64,000 nucleotides of DNA from Punica granatum (taxonomy: Eukaryota; Streptophyta; Magnoliopsida; Myrtales; Lythraceae): the NCBI RefSeq assembly GCF_007655135.1, contig NC_045130.1, positions 23,441,363-23,505,362 of the forward strand, given 5' to 3'. Within the stretch, counting starts at the first letter, position 1. Each line of letters begins with the position of its first letter. This document shows, piece after piece, positions 33,816 to 45,251 of this stretch. The position numbers were made by a program, and so were the translations under genes. The notes under the pieces are model-generated. The model worked only from the letters and a program-made list of their open reading frames with translations, was not told where the DNA came from and did no database searches.

Positions 33816-36429
33816 GGACGCGCGAAGCCTACGCAACGCGGCTTGGGAGCATCCACCTTCCCGGGGACGCGCAACGGACGCACGTGAGAAGGAGTCGCCA
33901 CTTACCATTTTACGACCCGAAGGTCGAGGGCCGGCAAGTTACCCGGGTCTATGGGTACGGGGTACACCTAAATGCTAAGGCAATGGTCATACGGAACCGA
34001 TAATTCCGAATCCGGGGGTTCCATTACATGCGGGCCTATATCCCGCACGCCCTTTCAGTATTTTAATTTGCTAGGCTTGCCGTTTTGTTTTATTTACCGC
34101 GTGATTTAGGGTTGCACTTGACTCGCCCGTTTTGACACCGTAAAATCGATGAATTGATCAAGTTGGGCCAATAATCCGAAAGATGAGTAGGCTTGTGTGT
34201 CGAGGAATCGGTTCACTATCTTAGCGTTACAGTTCATCGAACCGTGGTGGTCGATTCCCTGAGCGAACAGAGACCACGAGTGTTCGAGCTTACTCATCTC
34301 TTGGTAACAATGGACCGACTTGACCGGTTCGACACTCCGACCTCTCGCTTGCCAATCGGGGATCCTTACAAATGAATGAGTGAATGTAAAAATAAAATCC
34401 TCGCAATGTTCTCTCGAATAATTACAAAGTATAACTGAATAAGTAAATGGATCCCGATCGGTTTGCATTGGGCCAATATTCCACTCCAACTCTCTGTGTG
34501 TTTTGAATAACCGATAAATAAATTAAGGCAACGCGGGCTCGAAGAGCCGGGGATCGGGTCCAATCGAACCGACGGTTTGCAGGAGAACCGATTAGTTCCC
34601 ATTGTAACCGTTGGACCGATCGAGCTCCCGGGTGATATCTAAACACGTTTCACACATCCAATCTAAATTGCCTTCCACATAGGCCACATTTGGAGTGTGA
34701 TGGTGACTCGAGGCTAGATCCCATTCCGCACTCGGGTTGCACACGCTCAGTGAGTTAGGAGGCGTTGGACCTCGTGTTCGGTGATTTGGGGCATTGGGCC
34801 CCGTGCAACACGTAACCTATGGGCTCAGACTCGAACCGCAACAAATTAGCAAAAGCAAAGGGAAAACATAAGAAAACTGATAAAACTGATGAAAAACAGA
34901 CGACAATTGACAAATATAGGTAAATACAGACAAGTTGTATATTAAGTCGAATGTATGTGACTTAATCAGTTATTAACCGGGGTTGATTAGCAAACAATGT
35001 ATCTAACCTAAGCCAACAAAGAGGTGGGCTGGGATGTGGTTCTAGGCCAATTAAATGTGTGAATTTGTTTTAGAATTCTATTCTGTGAGGTGTCACTGCG
35101 GTTTCACCAAATTCGCCAAACCCGTATTTTGACTCTAGATTGGAATCTAGCATTCCGCCTATCCATTATCTAATGTTTGATTAAGCCAAATGCATGATTA
35201 ATCCGGTTTTTCGTGTTTTGCAACAGAAATAAAATGCTCACCACTGAATCTACAATAGGGAGATAGAAACACCGAAAGTGAACGGAATGGGCCGTGCGAG
35301 TGAAACTCGCACCCGAACGGGTCGCCATTTTCCGTCCATAGATCGAGGTGTTTCCAACTCCCTAATGCCTAGGATATCGGTGAATCACGGAATGACGATT
35401 ATGCCCTTGATCGGTAAAATGCGTGTAGTTTACATATAAATTAAAGATCGCGTGACACAAAGAGGTCTAAAAAGGACTCGCGCGTCTCGACTCGAGCCGC
35501 CTCAAATTGGGCCCGGACTCAAGTCATAGTACGCGAGTACTCGCTAGACACTGATTCTATTCGTGTTACACGTCTCGGTGCTTTGAAATTGTGAGCTTTT
35601 AAAGAAAAAGGCATTTTCGCCGTTCCGTGAACCATTGATGCGCTTACGGATTAGCAATCAATTTATCCAATTATTTAGTCCAAATGATTTAATTAACCGA
35701 ATGATACGTCCCGTTTCTCCCATTTGTGAAATTATTCGGTGGTAGTGATCTTATATCGAGGAATTATGGACTTGCCGGATAATCTTCCAAAACTAACTCT
35801 CCTAGGAGGCGGCTAGCACTTGATCAACAATAAAAACGCAAAATATGAATACACTCAATTCCAATGGACGATTTCGAAGCAACGAAGGAGACCGTCCTAA
35901 ACCCGGGAAGGGTCAAAGGGCACTCGGCTACCTCTCCAAGGGTTAGGCCGAGAGCTCTCCTTGACCCGACTTGGGTTATGGAGAGTCTCCTACGTCGATT
36001 CTAGCTGTACCTTGCATACATAATACATCGAGCACAATAATAACACATATTTCGGTGAAAATGGAAGGAAACCGACGCCGTCAAGATCTCGAAACACAAC
36101 CGAACACACAAACGAACACATACAATATATATATAAAGGAATCGGTAAAATGGTGTCGATTCATGCAATGGTAAAACGCGAAAACACGGGAACCGATCTT
36201 GGGAATATATAAACGACGTACATTTGCATGGGAATATATAAAAACTTGAACTTGCATGCATTTCGGTTTGTTAACCACCCTAACCCCCATGACAAACAAG
36301 TATCAAAGATCCTAGCTTCTCTAAGTCGTAGAGGAGTTTTACCTAGCCTCGGAACACGAGGAAAGAGTCGGAGAAGTGGCAAAGGGAGTCGGGAGACTCG
36401 GCTGGAACGAACAGACCCGAACCGGTGCA

Positions 36430-36960
36430 GTCGGGTCGACTGGCAGTCTGGCTTGTTGGGGCTATACCGGTTGATCGGGATGGAATTTTCGCTCGGGGCC
36501 AGTTGCGTTGGATTCCCAAGAGACTAAGGATCACACCTGTGGTGGTTTCGGGAGGAGAGCATGAGTAGATTTTCCGGAAATCAAAAACAAAGTCGAGTCA
36601 GTAAAAAAGGACAGACCCAGTCGGGTCAAAACAGACCCGACTGGCACCCGATGAAGAAATGGTTCCACAGGAGGCTCCCGGTGGTCTTTTGATACAAGGT
36701 CGGTGGCATTGGACTCCTAACTGACTGCGGATTACGGTGATAGGTGGTTCATAGCGAGATTCAACCCGAGCTGACCTGTACGTTCCTGCAAAGTTCGGGT
36801 TAGAAAAGAAAACCAGAGGAACAAACCCGACTGGCACCCGATAAAGAAACGACTCTTCGGGAGGCTCCCGGTGGTCTTTTGATGCAAGGTCGGTGGCATT
36901 GGACTTCTAACTGAATGAGGATCACACCTGTGGTGGTTTGGTGAGGATTGCATGCCTATA
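36430..36960 (-). repeat. 190-bp tandem duplication in the E/F LTR
   Basis: ACAGACCCGACTGGCACCCG at 36631 recurs with one change at 36821, and the GGTCTTTTGAT and GGTCGGTGGCATTGGAC blocks repeat at the same 190-bp offset. A more decayed partial copy precedes them. A and C have one copy. Confidence 0.8.
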
Positions 36961-37200
36961 TTTTCCTGGAAGATGCAAAGAAAACCGGTAAAAACTGGAA
37001 AGATCCGAGAAGGGAGAAAGGAGAGAAATGGCAGAGGTGCATGGTTGAACGGCTCTCGGCACGCAACCACCTTGTCACGGGGGAGAGTGAGGGTCGTGAG
37101 GAACCCTTAGAACGTGATGGCACGACTCGCCTTAGTCGTGAGATGGAGAAGACATCGAGGAAGCCCGGGATGCACCTGTGAAACCAGATTCCGTTCAACT

Positions 37201-37650
37201 CTGGAACGCGGGGCTGGAGGGTTCAAATGCAAAAAATAATCTCGGAAATGGACTTAATAGGTCGAAAACATGTGGGATATGAAGTTTGGTTGAGTTTGCT
37301 TAAGTCGAGAGGGAAGAACTCGCTTAGAAACCGGGAAAACGCTTAAAAGACTGTTTCTGGACAGAGCTGGAACGAGGTGCTGGGAGCTTCAAATGAAAAT
37401 TCTAAGGTCGGAAATGGACTTAGGAGGTCGAAAACATGTGGGATATGAAGTTTAGTTAAGTTTGCTTAAGTCGGGAAGGAAGAACTCGCCTAGAAACCGG
37501 GAAACTCCCTAGGGACCCGATTCTAAACTGGGCTGGAACTGCATGCTGGAAGCTTCAAATGCCGAAACTAACACCAGAAATGGACTCGGGAGGTCAAGTA
37601 CGTGTGGGATATGAAGTTTGGTCAAGTTTGGTTCGGGTTGAGTGGCGGTC
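37201..37650 (-). repeat. 166-bp tandem repeat in the E/F LTR
   Basis: Copies begin with CTGGAAC at 37201, 37367 and 37533, exactly 166 bp apart, the last one partial. Each contains GAAATGGACT and TATGAAGTTT. The A LTR has one copy (around 15280-15405). Confidence 0.85.
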
Positions 37651-39138
37651 GCCGGAAAACGGTTGAGTTTTCCGGCAATTTTGGCCTTGAGCGGGGCTGT
37701 GCTTGGGCTGAACGAAATGTTGGAGTTTGAGAGGAATTTGAGAGAGCTTGGAGAGGAATTTGAGAGAGCTTGAGAGAAGTTGGCTTGAGAGAGAATGAGA
37801 ATCAAGAAGTGATTAAGCTTAATGGTGCAAGGACTTATAAAGGGGAGCTTAATTAAGCAACTAAGGCAAGTTAAGTGAGATTATGGCATGCTTAGGGGGC
37901 TGCCGAAATTCAAAGAGGGATTAGGGAGGGGAAATGGTCACTTAAAGTGTGGGGGAAGCAAGAGGAGAAGTGATGGGAAGTGATGGGAGGTGATGGATGT
38001 GAGTGTGTGTAAGAAAATATTTCAAATTGTGTGGTGGAGGGAAGAGAGGAGGGATTGAGCCGCCGGCCATAGGGATTGAGCCGTGGCTTAGGGCGGTCAA
38101 GTCGAAGCCGTGGGTTTGAGCCGTGGCTATGGGTTCGAGCCGTGGCTTGGAGGCTTCGCTTGGCTGGGCTGTGGGTCCCATTTGGCTAGGAGGAAAGCCG
38201 GGAGAAGCTAGAGGCTCGATTGATAGGGCGTCCGATCTCCGATGTCTGATTAATTGATAGATTTGGAATGTTCGCACGAAGAGAATTTAAATGAGCCTAA
38301 TATCGCCATATGTCATGTGAACGAATGTTCGGATGACTCGGCGCCTCGAGAGCCGGTTTTGTCCCGTTTGGGCATTCGGAGTGGAGTTAACCGTCCCCGT
38401 TCTCCAATTGCTCCTTTGTGCATTGTAGTGTTTGTCTCGGTGGCCCCTTTGCTCTGCGTGGGATCATTGGATCGCCGTCCTTGACCGAAGACCATTAGCT
38501 GGAGGTGACTTAGGGACTCGTGATTCGGGTGTTATCGATGTTTACCGAATGCCCTGAGGTGTTCGGGGATCGCTGTGATCTCTGTTTGTCATGATTATGC
38601 CCCGAAGACTCGCCGAGGGGCGTTTGTGATCACTGAAACGTCCCTCGGGAAACCAAGTCGAGTTTCGAAAGGTCATTTGAGACTTGTTCCATGATCCCGG
38701 TGGTCCCTGGATGCGTGCAGGCCCGTTTCCGGGTGCCGTTTACTTGCCCGTGGATTGGGCGCCCGGGATCCCTATCGAAAAAGGCGTCTGTGAGAGTTCA
38801 AGGGTGTCCCAGCTTAAGCAGGATGCCTCCGAAACGCGCCCGGACGTGTCATTGGTCACTTTGGCACTGAGAGGGATTTTTAGAGTCCCATATTGGGCAC
38901 CTTTCGATGCTTCGGTGATTCGGTGATGAATAGTGCCAGCTACTGTTGCTTCGGGGCTCGTCGTCTGTTTACACTCTCGATTGCCCTCTCATGCTTTCCT
39001 AGTGGACCCCGCTTTTCTCAAGTTATTCATGGCTCTGTGCCCGTATGTTCGCCTCCGGCTTTCCGATCGTGAATAGTATCACGATCTTTGGTCGGAAGTC
39101 CTCTGTCGGAACCGATAAACCACAATGGGGTGCTGACA

Positions 39139-39186
39139 GCTTGCCCCTCTTTGGTTGCGTGCTCGATTAGAGGAGGTAACCAAAGA
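39139..39186 (-). promoter_or_regulatory. Polypurine tract and overlapping hairpin of element E
   Basis: On the minus strand AAAGAGGGGCAAGC touches the LTR. Arms at 39186-39176 and 39158-39148 form the same hairpin as in A. Confidence 0.78.
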
Positions 39187-39379
39187 TCACGAGAAGCATC
39201 CCTTTTTGGTCCCGGCGACCGCCTTGTTGTCACTCTCTGTAGTAGCTCGCCCCTCCGCGTTGGATACTTAGGGAGGATGTGCAGAAGTGCCCGAACCTGT
39301 CATAAGATAGTGGCATGATTGAGAGGTGAAGATTATGAAGTGGTGGATAAAGGGCCTTAGCCCGCAGGACAGTGTGTGT

Positions 39380-40245
39380 AGGGCTGAAGCCCATAGAAAG
39401 CAGTAAAGTGCGAGGCCGAAGCCCGTGGAAATTAGTAAAGTGCGAGGCCGAAGCCCATGGAAAGCTGTAAAGTGCGAGGCCGAAGCCCGTGGAAAACAGT
39501 AAGATGCCAGGCCGAAGTCCGTGGAAAGCAATAAAGTGCGAGGCCGAAGCCCGTGGAAAGCTGTAAAGTGCGAGGCCGAAGCCCGTGGAAAGCTGTAAAG
39601 TGCGAGGCCGAAGCCCGTGGAAAGCAGTAAAGTGCGAGGCCGAAGCCCGTGGAAAGCTGTAAAGTGCGAGGCCGAAGCCCGTGGAAAGCAGTAAAGTGCG
39701 AGGCCGAAGCCCGTGGAAAGCTATAAAGTGCGAGGCCGAAGCCCGTGGAAAGCTGTAAAGTGCGAGGTCGAAGCCCGTGGAAAGCAGTAAGATGCTAGGC
39801 CGAAGCCCGTGGAAAGCAATAAAGTGCCAGGCCGAAGCCCGTGGAAAGTAGTAAAGTGCGAGGCCAAAGCCCGTGGAAAGCAGTAAGAGGCCAGGCCGAA
39901 GCCCATGGAAAGCAGTAACGTGCTAGGCCGAAGCCCGTGGAAAGCTGTAAAGTGAGAGGCCGAAGCTCGTGGATAGCAATAAAGTGCGAGGCTGAAGCCC
40001 GTGGAAAGCTGTAAAGTTACTAGGTCGAAGCCCGTGGAAAGTAGTAAATTACTAGGCCGAAGCCGGTGGAAAGCAGTAAATGTGGACGCGAAGTCCGTGG
40101 ACGCGAAGTCCGTGGACGCGGAGTCCAAAAAGCAGTAAATGTGGACGCAGAGTCCGGAAAGCAGTAAATGTGGACGCGAAGTCTGGAAAGCTGTAAAGAT
40201 GGACTCAAAGTACTAGACACGAAGTCCGGAAAGCAGTAAATATTG
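39380..40245 (-). repeat. 32-bp tandem array in the 3' UTR of element E
   Basis: About 22 copies of a 32-bp unit (GTGCGAGGCCGAAGCCCGTG... on the plus strand) vary mainly between GCAGTAAA and GCTGTAAA. They pass near 40080 into TGGACGCGAAGTCCG modules as in A. In element sense each unit carries GGGCTTCGGCC, a UUCG-loop hairpin. Confidence 0.92.
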
Positions 40246-40763
40246 CGGGTGTTATGCCGTGGGGACGCGGTGGTTGGCGTCGATCGCCATTTGTCGCACG
40301 ATTAAGAATTTATTGGGCAATGGCATCAGGTATGCGACCGTGAAGGCATTGATTTGTGGGAGACTGGTCCCGCTGTTGGGGCGGTTGCCTGTTTGTTGGG
40401 GATGCCCCAGTCTTGTGATGTGGGACTCGAGCTCTAGGGTGGAGCGCCTACGTACCCCGAGGGATCGGGAATCAGAGTCTGCCGTAGTTCCCACGTTTGT
40501 TGTACCTGTGATCCTGACATCATTAGTAAGTCATGGGATTACTAGCAATTTGTAAGCACAAGTAAAAGGAAGTATTTGCGAAGCATGCTCTTCAGTTTTG
40601 GGTCGCCTGGGCGACCCGTAGAGAGTTTTTGCTTTGGTGATGCGAATGGGGGTCCCGCTTTCAGAGGCCCCAATGTGAGGCCTCCGGGGCTCCTGTTGGC
40701 CTTGCATGGGCATATCGAAACATTCTCAAAGGTGCCCAAGCGGCTCTATCGGTTGATTGACGC
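40246..40763 (-). other. Interior of element E left of the C insertion
   Basis: Non-coding. Homologous in reverse to B around 4260-4660: the part at 40600-40763 corresponds to B 4270-4440, and 40500-40560 to B about 4510-4540. The block resumes at 61045 beyond C. 40759-40763 is the left GACGC duplication of C. Confidence 0.75.
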
Positions 40764-43700
40764 TGTCAGCACCCCATTTTGGCCCACCGGCTTCCCACAT
40801 GAGGATTCCCGATCGAAGCCCGGGACACTATTCATCACCCGGCAATCAGAGGCAAATAGACGGACACGGGGTCATGACCAACGGGAGAAGAGCACGATCC
40901 ACTGAGAAAGGCGGAAGAGAGCAGTCGGAAGAACAAACGAACGAGAAATCCCGAAAACGACGGAGCTGGCACTATGGCACTATTCATCACCGAGCCACCG
41001 AAGCACCGAAAGGTGCCCAATATGGGGTTTCAAAAATCCCCCTCAGTGCCAAAGTGACCAACGAAACGTCCAGGCGCATTTCCGGGGCATCCTGCTTAAG
41101 CCGAGACACCCCGATCCCCCACGGACGCCTTTTCTAACAGAGCTCCCGAGGCCCGTTCCACTAACAAGCAAACGGCCCCTCAAAGCGGGCCTACAGGCAC
41201 CCAGGGACCATCAAAGTCGGGGAACAAGCGTCAGAGGACCTTCCGGAACCCGACTCGGCTGCCCGAGGGACGTTTCAGTGGTCATGAACGTCTCCCGGCG
41301 AGCCTTCGGGGCATGTCCACGAAGAACAGAGATCACAACGGTCCCCGAGCACCTCACAACGAGCCCCGAACACCACAAGACATTCAGGGAACACTGAGAA
41401 AATCCCGGTCACAAGTCCCTAGGCCTTCCTGGGCCAACGGACCCCGACCGAGGGCGACGGGCCAACGATCCCTCGCGGGGCAAAAGGGTCGCCAAAATGA
41501 GTGTTAGGATGCACAAAGAGCAATCGGGGATCGGGAGATGCTAAACTCCACTCCGAACGTCCAAACAGGGCAAAACCGACTCCCGAGGCGCCGAGTCGCC
41601 CAAACGTTCGTTCACACGACGCATGGCGATATTAGGCTCATTCAAACCCTCGTCATTCAAGCATTCTAAATCTTCAAATTAATCAGACATCGGAGATCGG
41701 ACGCGCGTTCAATCAAGTTTCAAGCGTTTCCCGGCTTTTCTCTCAATCGAATGGGACTCACAGCCTAGCCAAGCCAAGCCATCAAGCCGCGGCTCAACCC
41801 CGAACCACGGCTCAACCCTCGGCTCTGATTGGACGGCCCAAGCCGGGGCTCCCCTTCCCATGGCCGGCGGCTCCATCTCCCAAGACTCCCCCTCCACCAC
41901 ACATTTTGAATTTCCCTCACATCCATCACCTCCCACCATCCATCCATCACACCCATCACCCTTCTTGCTTCCCCATCACTCTACATGACTATTTCCCTTC
42001 CCTAATTACCTTAGAAATTCGGCAGCCCCCTCTTAAGCCCCTAAGCCATGATTAAATCTCCCTAATCGAGCCGTTAGCCATCCCTATAAAGCCTCTAGCA
42101 TCATTAGTTCTAATCACTTCTCCATTCTCCTTCTCTGTCAAGCCAATCTCTCTCCAAAAACCTCTCAAGCTCCAGCCCTCTCCCTCACTTTCGTTCAGCC
42201 CGTGCCAAGGCCGAAACCGGCTAAAATCGCCGGAAAACCACCCGGTATTCCGGTAACCACCCAACCCGACCTAAGCCAAAAATCATCAAACTTCCTAACC
42301 TACATATTTCCCACCCCCTAAGTCCATTTCCGGGCTTAGATTTTCGATTTGAGGCCTCCAACACCCTGTTCCAGCCGTGAGAACATTCGGGTCCCGAAAT
42401 TTCCCTAGTCGCGCACACCGAGCAAGCCACGTGCCATTTCTTCCCACGACTTCGGCGAGTCGTGCCATCACGTTCAAAGGGTTCCTCACAACCCTCACTC
42501 TCCCCCGTGAAGAGGTGGTCACGGTCCGAGGGCCGATCAACCGTGCACAACCATCGTTTCATCCGTTTCTCCTTTACCGGGTTCACTCAACTTTTACCGA
42601 ACTTTATCTCACATTTTCGAGTTTGTTCAGGCCTTGGCACATTCGGGTCTGCCCATGGTCGTGTAGATCCGTCTCTTAGGAGTCCAACGAGCCCGACCTT
42701 GCACCGTGCCGTGCCCGGAGCTCGCGTGCCGACCCGTTCTTCCACCGACTGCCGCGGCTGCTTTCACTCGGGTCACTCACCCGTAACGTCCTATCCGAAT
42801 CTTGCGACTCCCATGGCCGCTTCCCCGACTCTTTTCCTCGTGCATTGAGGCTAGGTAACACATATCTTCAACTTAGAGAAGCTAGAACCTCCGATCTTTG
42901 CTTGTATGAGGTGTCCGTGCGTTTCAAAGGGGCGAATGCGTGAAAGTCTTTTTTTTTTCTTTCGGATCCATATTGCCATGCAAATCCATGCATCGTCACA
43001 TGTTTTTTTTCGTTTTGTTTCCTTTGTCACGTCCGAACGTCGTATGAGCATGCATGCTATGATGGGAGACGGCCTATTTCGAGTTTGGAGAGCCCCTCGT
43101 GGTCCATAAGGGTCACGGGAACTCACGGCCACCCCCCCCAAAGGGGTGGCCGAGAGTCTCCTTGCCCCTCACGGACGTACGGGAAGTTCTTCCGCCCCGA
43201 AATTCGTTGCTCCCTGCACTTCTTTGTCTCTAACCGTGACCACAATATACGTGCATGACGAGAAGACTCGGGATCTAGGCGTGAGAGACCCAAAAGAGAG
43301 TCGGTTGTGTCAAGGGAAGCTCACGGCTGCCACCCTTGCAAGGGGGCCGAGAGGTCCCTTGACCCACCCGAAGCCTTGGGGCTCTTAGCTTCGTGATGCC
43401 GTGTGTCTCCCGTGCATTATTCCTAAGATTATCATGAAATGAGCCAATGTTGTTTGTTGATTTTGTGTATATGATGTTCTTCGAGTGTCTCACATGTTCA
43501 TTTGTGCGGATCGGGGTCGTGTCGACGTCGATTTAGTAAAATGTGTGTTATTATCACGTATGTGTTATTTGGTGCATGCGAAGGACGATTAGGAACGGTG
43601 TGAAAGACCCACCGAAACTCGAATCGGGTCAAGGAGTATTCGGCCTTTCCCCCTCGAAAGGTGGCCGAATCACCCGTGACCCTTTGGAGTCTCGGTTGGC

Positions 43701-44634
43701 CTCTCCATCATTCCGAAGTCGATCCTTGGAATTGTTTGTATTTACGCTTCCCTTTAATTGTTGTCTATACGCTTATTACTTATTCCACATGTTAGACCCC
43801 GATATCACCCGCCAAAACCATAATCGAGACATGAAATAATAAATATCGAAGAATCTCACAAATGGGATAAACGAGACATGTCATTCGGTTAATCAAATCA
43901 CTTGGACTAAATAATTGGACAAATTGATTATTAAGTCGTAAACGCATCGATGGTTCATGGAACGGCGGGGATGCCCTTTTCCTTGAAAAGCCTACAATTT
44001 CAAAATACCGAGTCGTGTAACACAAATAGAATTGATGTCTAGGAAGTACTCACGTGCCATGACTCGAGTCCGGGCCCGATTTGAGGCGGCCCGAGTCGGG
44101 GCACGAGAGTTCTTCTTAGACTCCTTCGTGTGACGCGATCTCCAATTTATACATGAACATTGAAATTTCATTATCCAATGGCATAATCGTCATTCCGTGA
44201 TTCACCGATACCCTAGGCGTTAGGGAGCCGGAAACGCCTCGATCTGTGGACGAAAAAGGGCTACCCGTCCGGGTACGAGTCTCATTCGCACGGCCCATTC
44301 CGTCCACTTTCGGTGTTTCTATCTTCCTATCGTAGATTCGATGGGGAGAATGTTATTTCAATTACAAAACACAAGGAACCGGATTAATCATATACCCGAC
44401 CTAATCAAACCCTAGATAATGGATAGGCGGAATGATAGATTCCAATCTAGAGTCAAAATACGAGTTTGGCTAATTCGGTGAAACCGCAGTGACACTTAAC
44501 TGAATAAAAATCTTAAAACAAACACACTTATGTAATTGGCTTAGAACCCCATTATAATCCACCATCTATGTTTGTCTAGGCTAGATACATTGTTTGCTAA
44601 TCAACCCCGACGAGATGAAATTTAGGTGCGCACA
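40764..44634 (+). repeat. 5' LTR of element C with 1.17-kb deletion
   Basis: It starts TGTCAGCACCCC and ends GTGCGCACA. It is collinear with the 3' LTR (about 3 differences per 100 in the first 275 bp) until CCCCGA at 44605-44610, then jumps to the last 25 bases. The 3' LTR has CCCCGA at both 59838-59843 and 61010-61015, so 1,172 bp are missing. TATAAAG is at 42085-42091, GTAA of the donor-like block at 42855. Confidence 0.93.
42085..42091 (+). promoter_or_regulatory. TATA box of the element C promoter (5' LTR)
   Basis: TATAAAG lies 1.32 kb into the LTR, with TTCTAATCACTTCTCC about 20 bases downstream. The 3' LTR copy is at 57319-57325. The 5' LTR deletion lies well downstream and leaves this promoter intact. 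Confidence 0.65.
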
Positions 44635-44637
44635 GCT

Positions 44638-44655
44638 TGGCGACTCCACTGGGGA
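44638..44655 (+). promoter_or_regulatory. Primer binding site of element C
   Basis: TGGCGACTCCACTGGGGA starts three bases after the LTR, identical to A. Confidence 0.87.
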
Positions 44656-45251
44656 TATCTAGAGGGTTCGAGCTCGATTCCGTTTGCTTGCTTGTATGTT
44701 AATTTATTACTTTCTGTACATTTATTTTAAGCACATTTATTTTGCGCACATTTATTTTACGCACTTGCATCGCATCATTCTAGCGGGTTTCTAGGTACCT
44801 CGTCCAAAATCCCACGGGCGCCAAAATAGGAAGCTAGGTTAGTCAGAGGTTCCAAGTAAGGGAACGGATCGAGTCGGTTATGCCACCGAACCAGCCCCCA
44901 AAGATCCTCGCTCGATTTCAAGGAATTCACACCCTTGAGTCGGGAGCCCCCATCCCTAGTTAGCGATTCTCCCAGTAGCACCGAAAACCATGCATACACA
45001 GGGACCGTCATGCTGGACCAATTTTTACCTCCATGCCGTCAACCGACCCAAAGTCGAGTCCTTGAGTCGGCCCGTAGTTTTTTAGGATGGGCATTTTTGT
45101 TGTTTTTATAAGAAAGAGCGATGTATACTGTAAAGAACACAACTATAGTTTATCTTTCTGCACTGCATACATTTTTTCGAAAAAAACTTAGGACATTACA
45201 TTGATTTGATTCTAAAAACGTTAAGCCGGCATCTCCTCCATCTAGGTAAGG
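44656..45251 (+). other. Leader of element C
   Basis: Non-coding. Over 44790-45140 it is closer to the leader of the non-autonomous element B (280-620) than to that of A. The conserved hairpin is at 44918-44938. Before the ORF1 ATG stands ATCTAGGTAAGG, which holds a donor-like GTAAG (45246-45250). Confidence 0.65.

Larger units (their letters stand above)
33816..39138 (-). repeat. LTR shared by elements E and F
   Basis: About 5.3 kb in minus orientation. The start (TGTCAGCACC at 39138) abuts a polypurine tract and E interior, as a 3' LTR should. The other end abuts the F leader, as a 5' LTR should. It is recognisably related to the A LTR throughout but diverged (TATA-like TATAAGT at 37839-37833; donor-like GTAA at 36342). 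It also carries its own tandem duplications. A single LTR between two interiors is the mark of recombination between elements. Confidence 0.8.

Noticed and set aside
33582..39138. Solo LTR
   Set aside because: No target duplication flanks it; instead leader lies on one side and polypurine tract with interior on the other.
39380..40245. CRISPR-like repeated array
   Set aside because: Units are directly adjacent with no unique spacers, and the setting is a plant retrotransposon 3' UTR.
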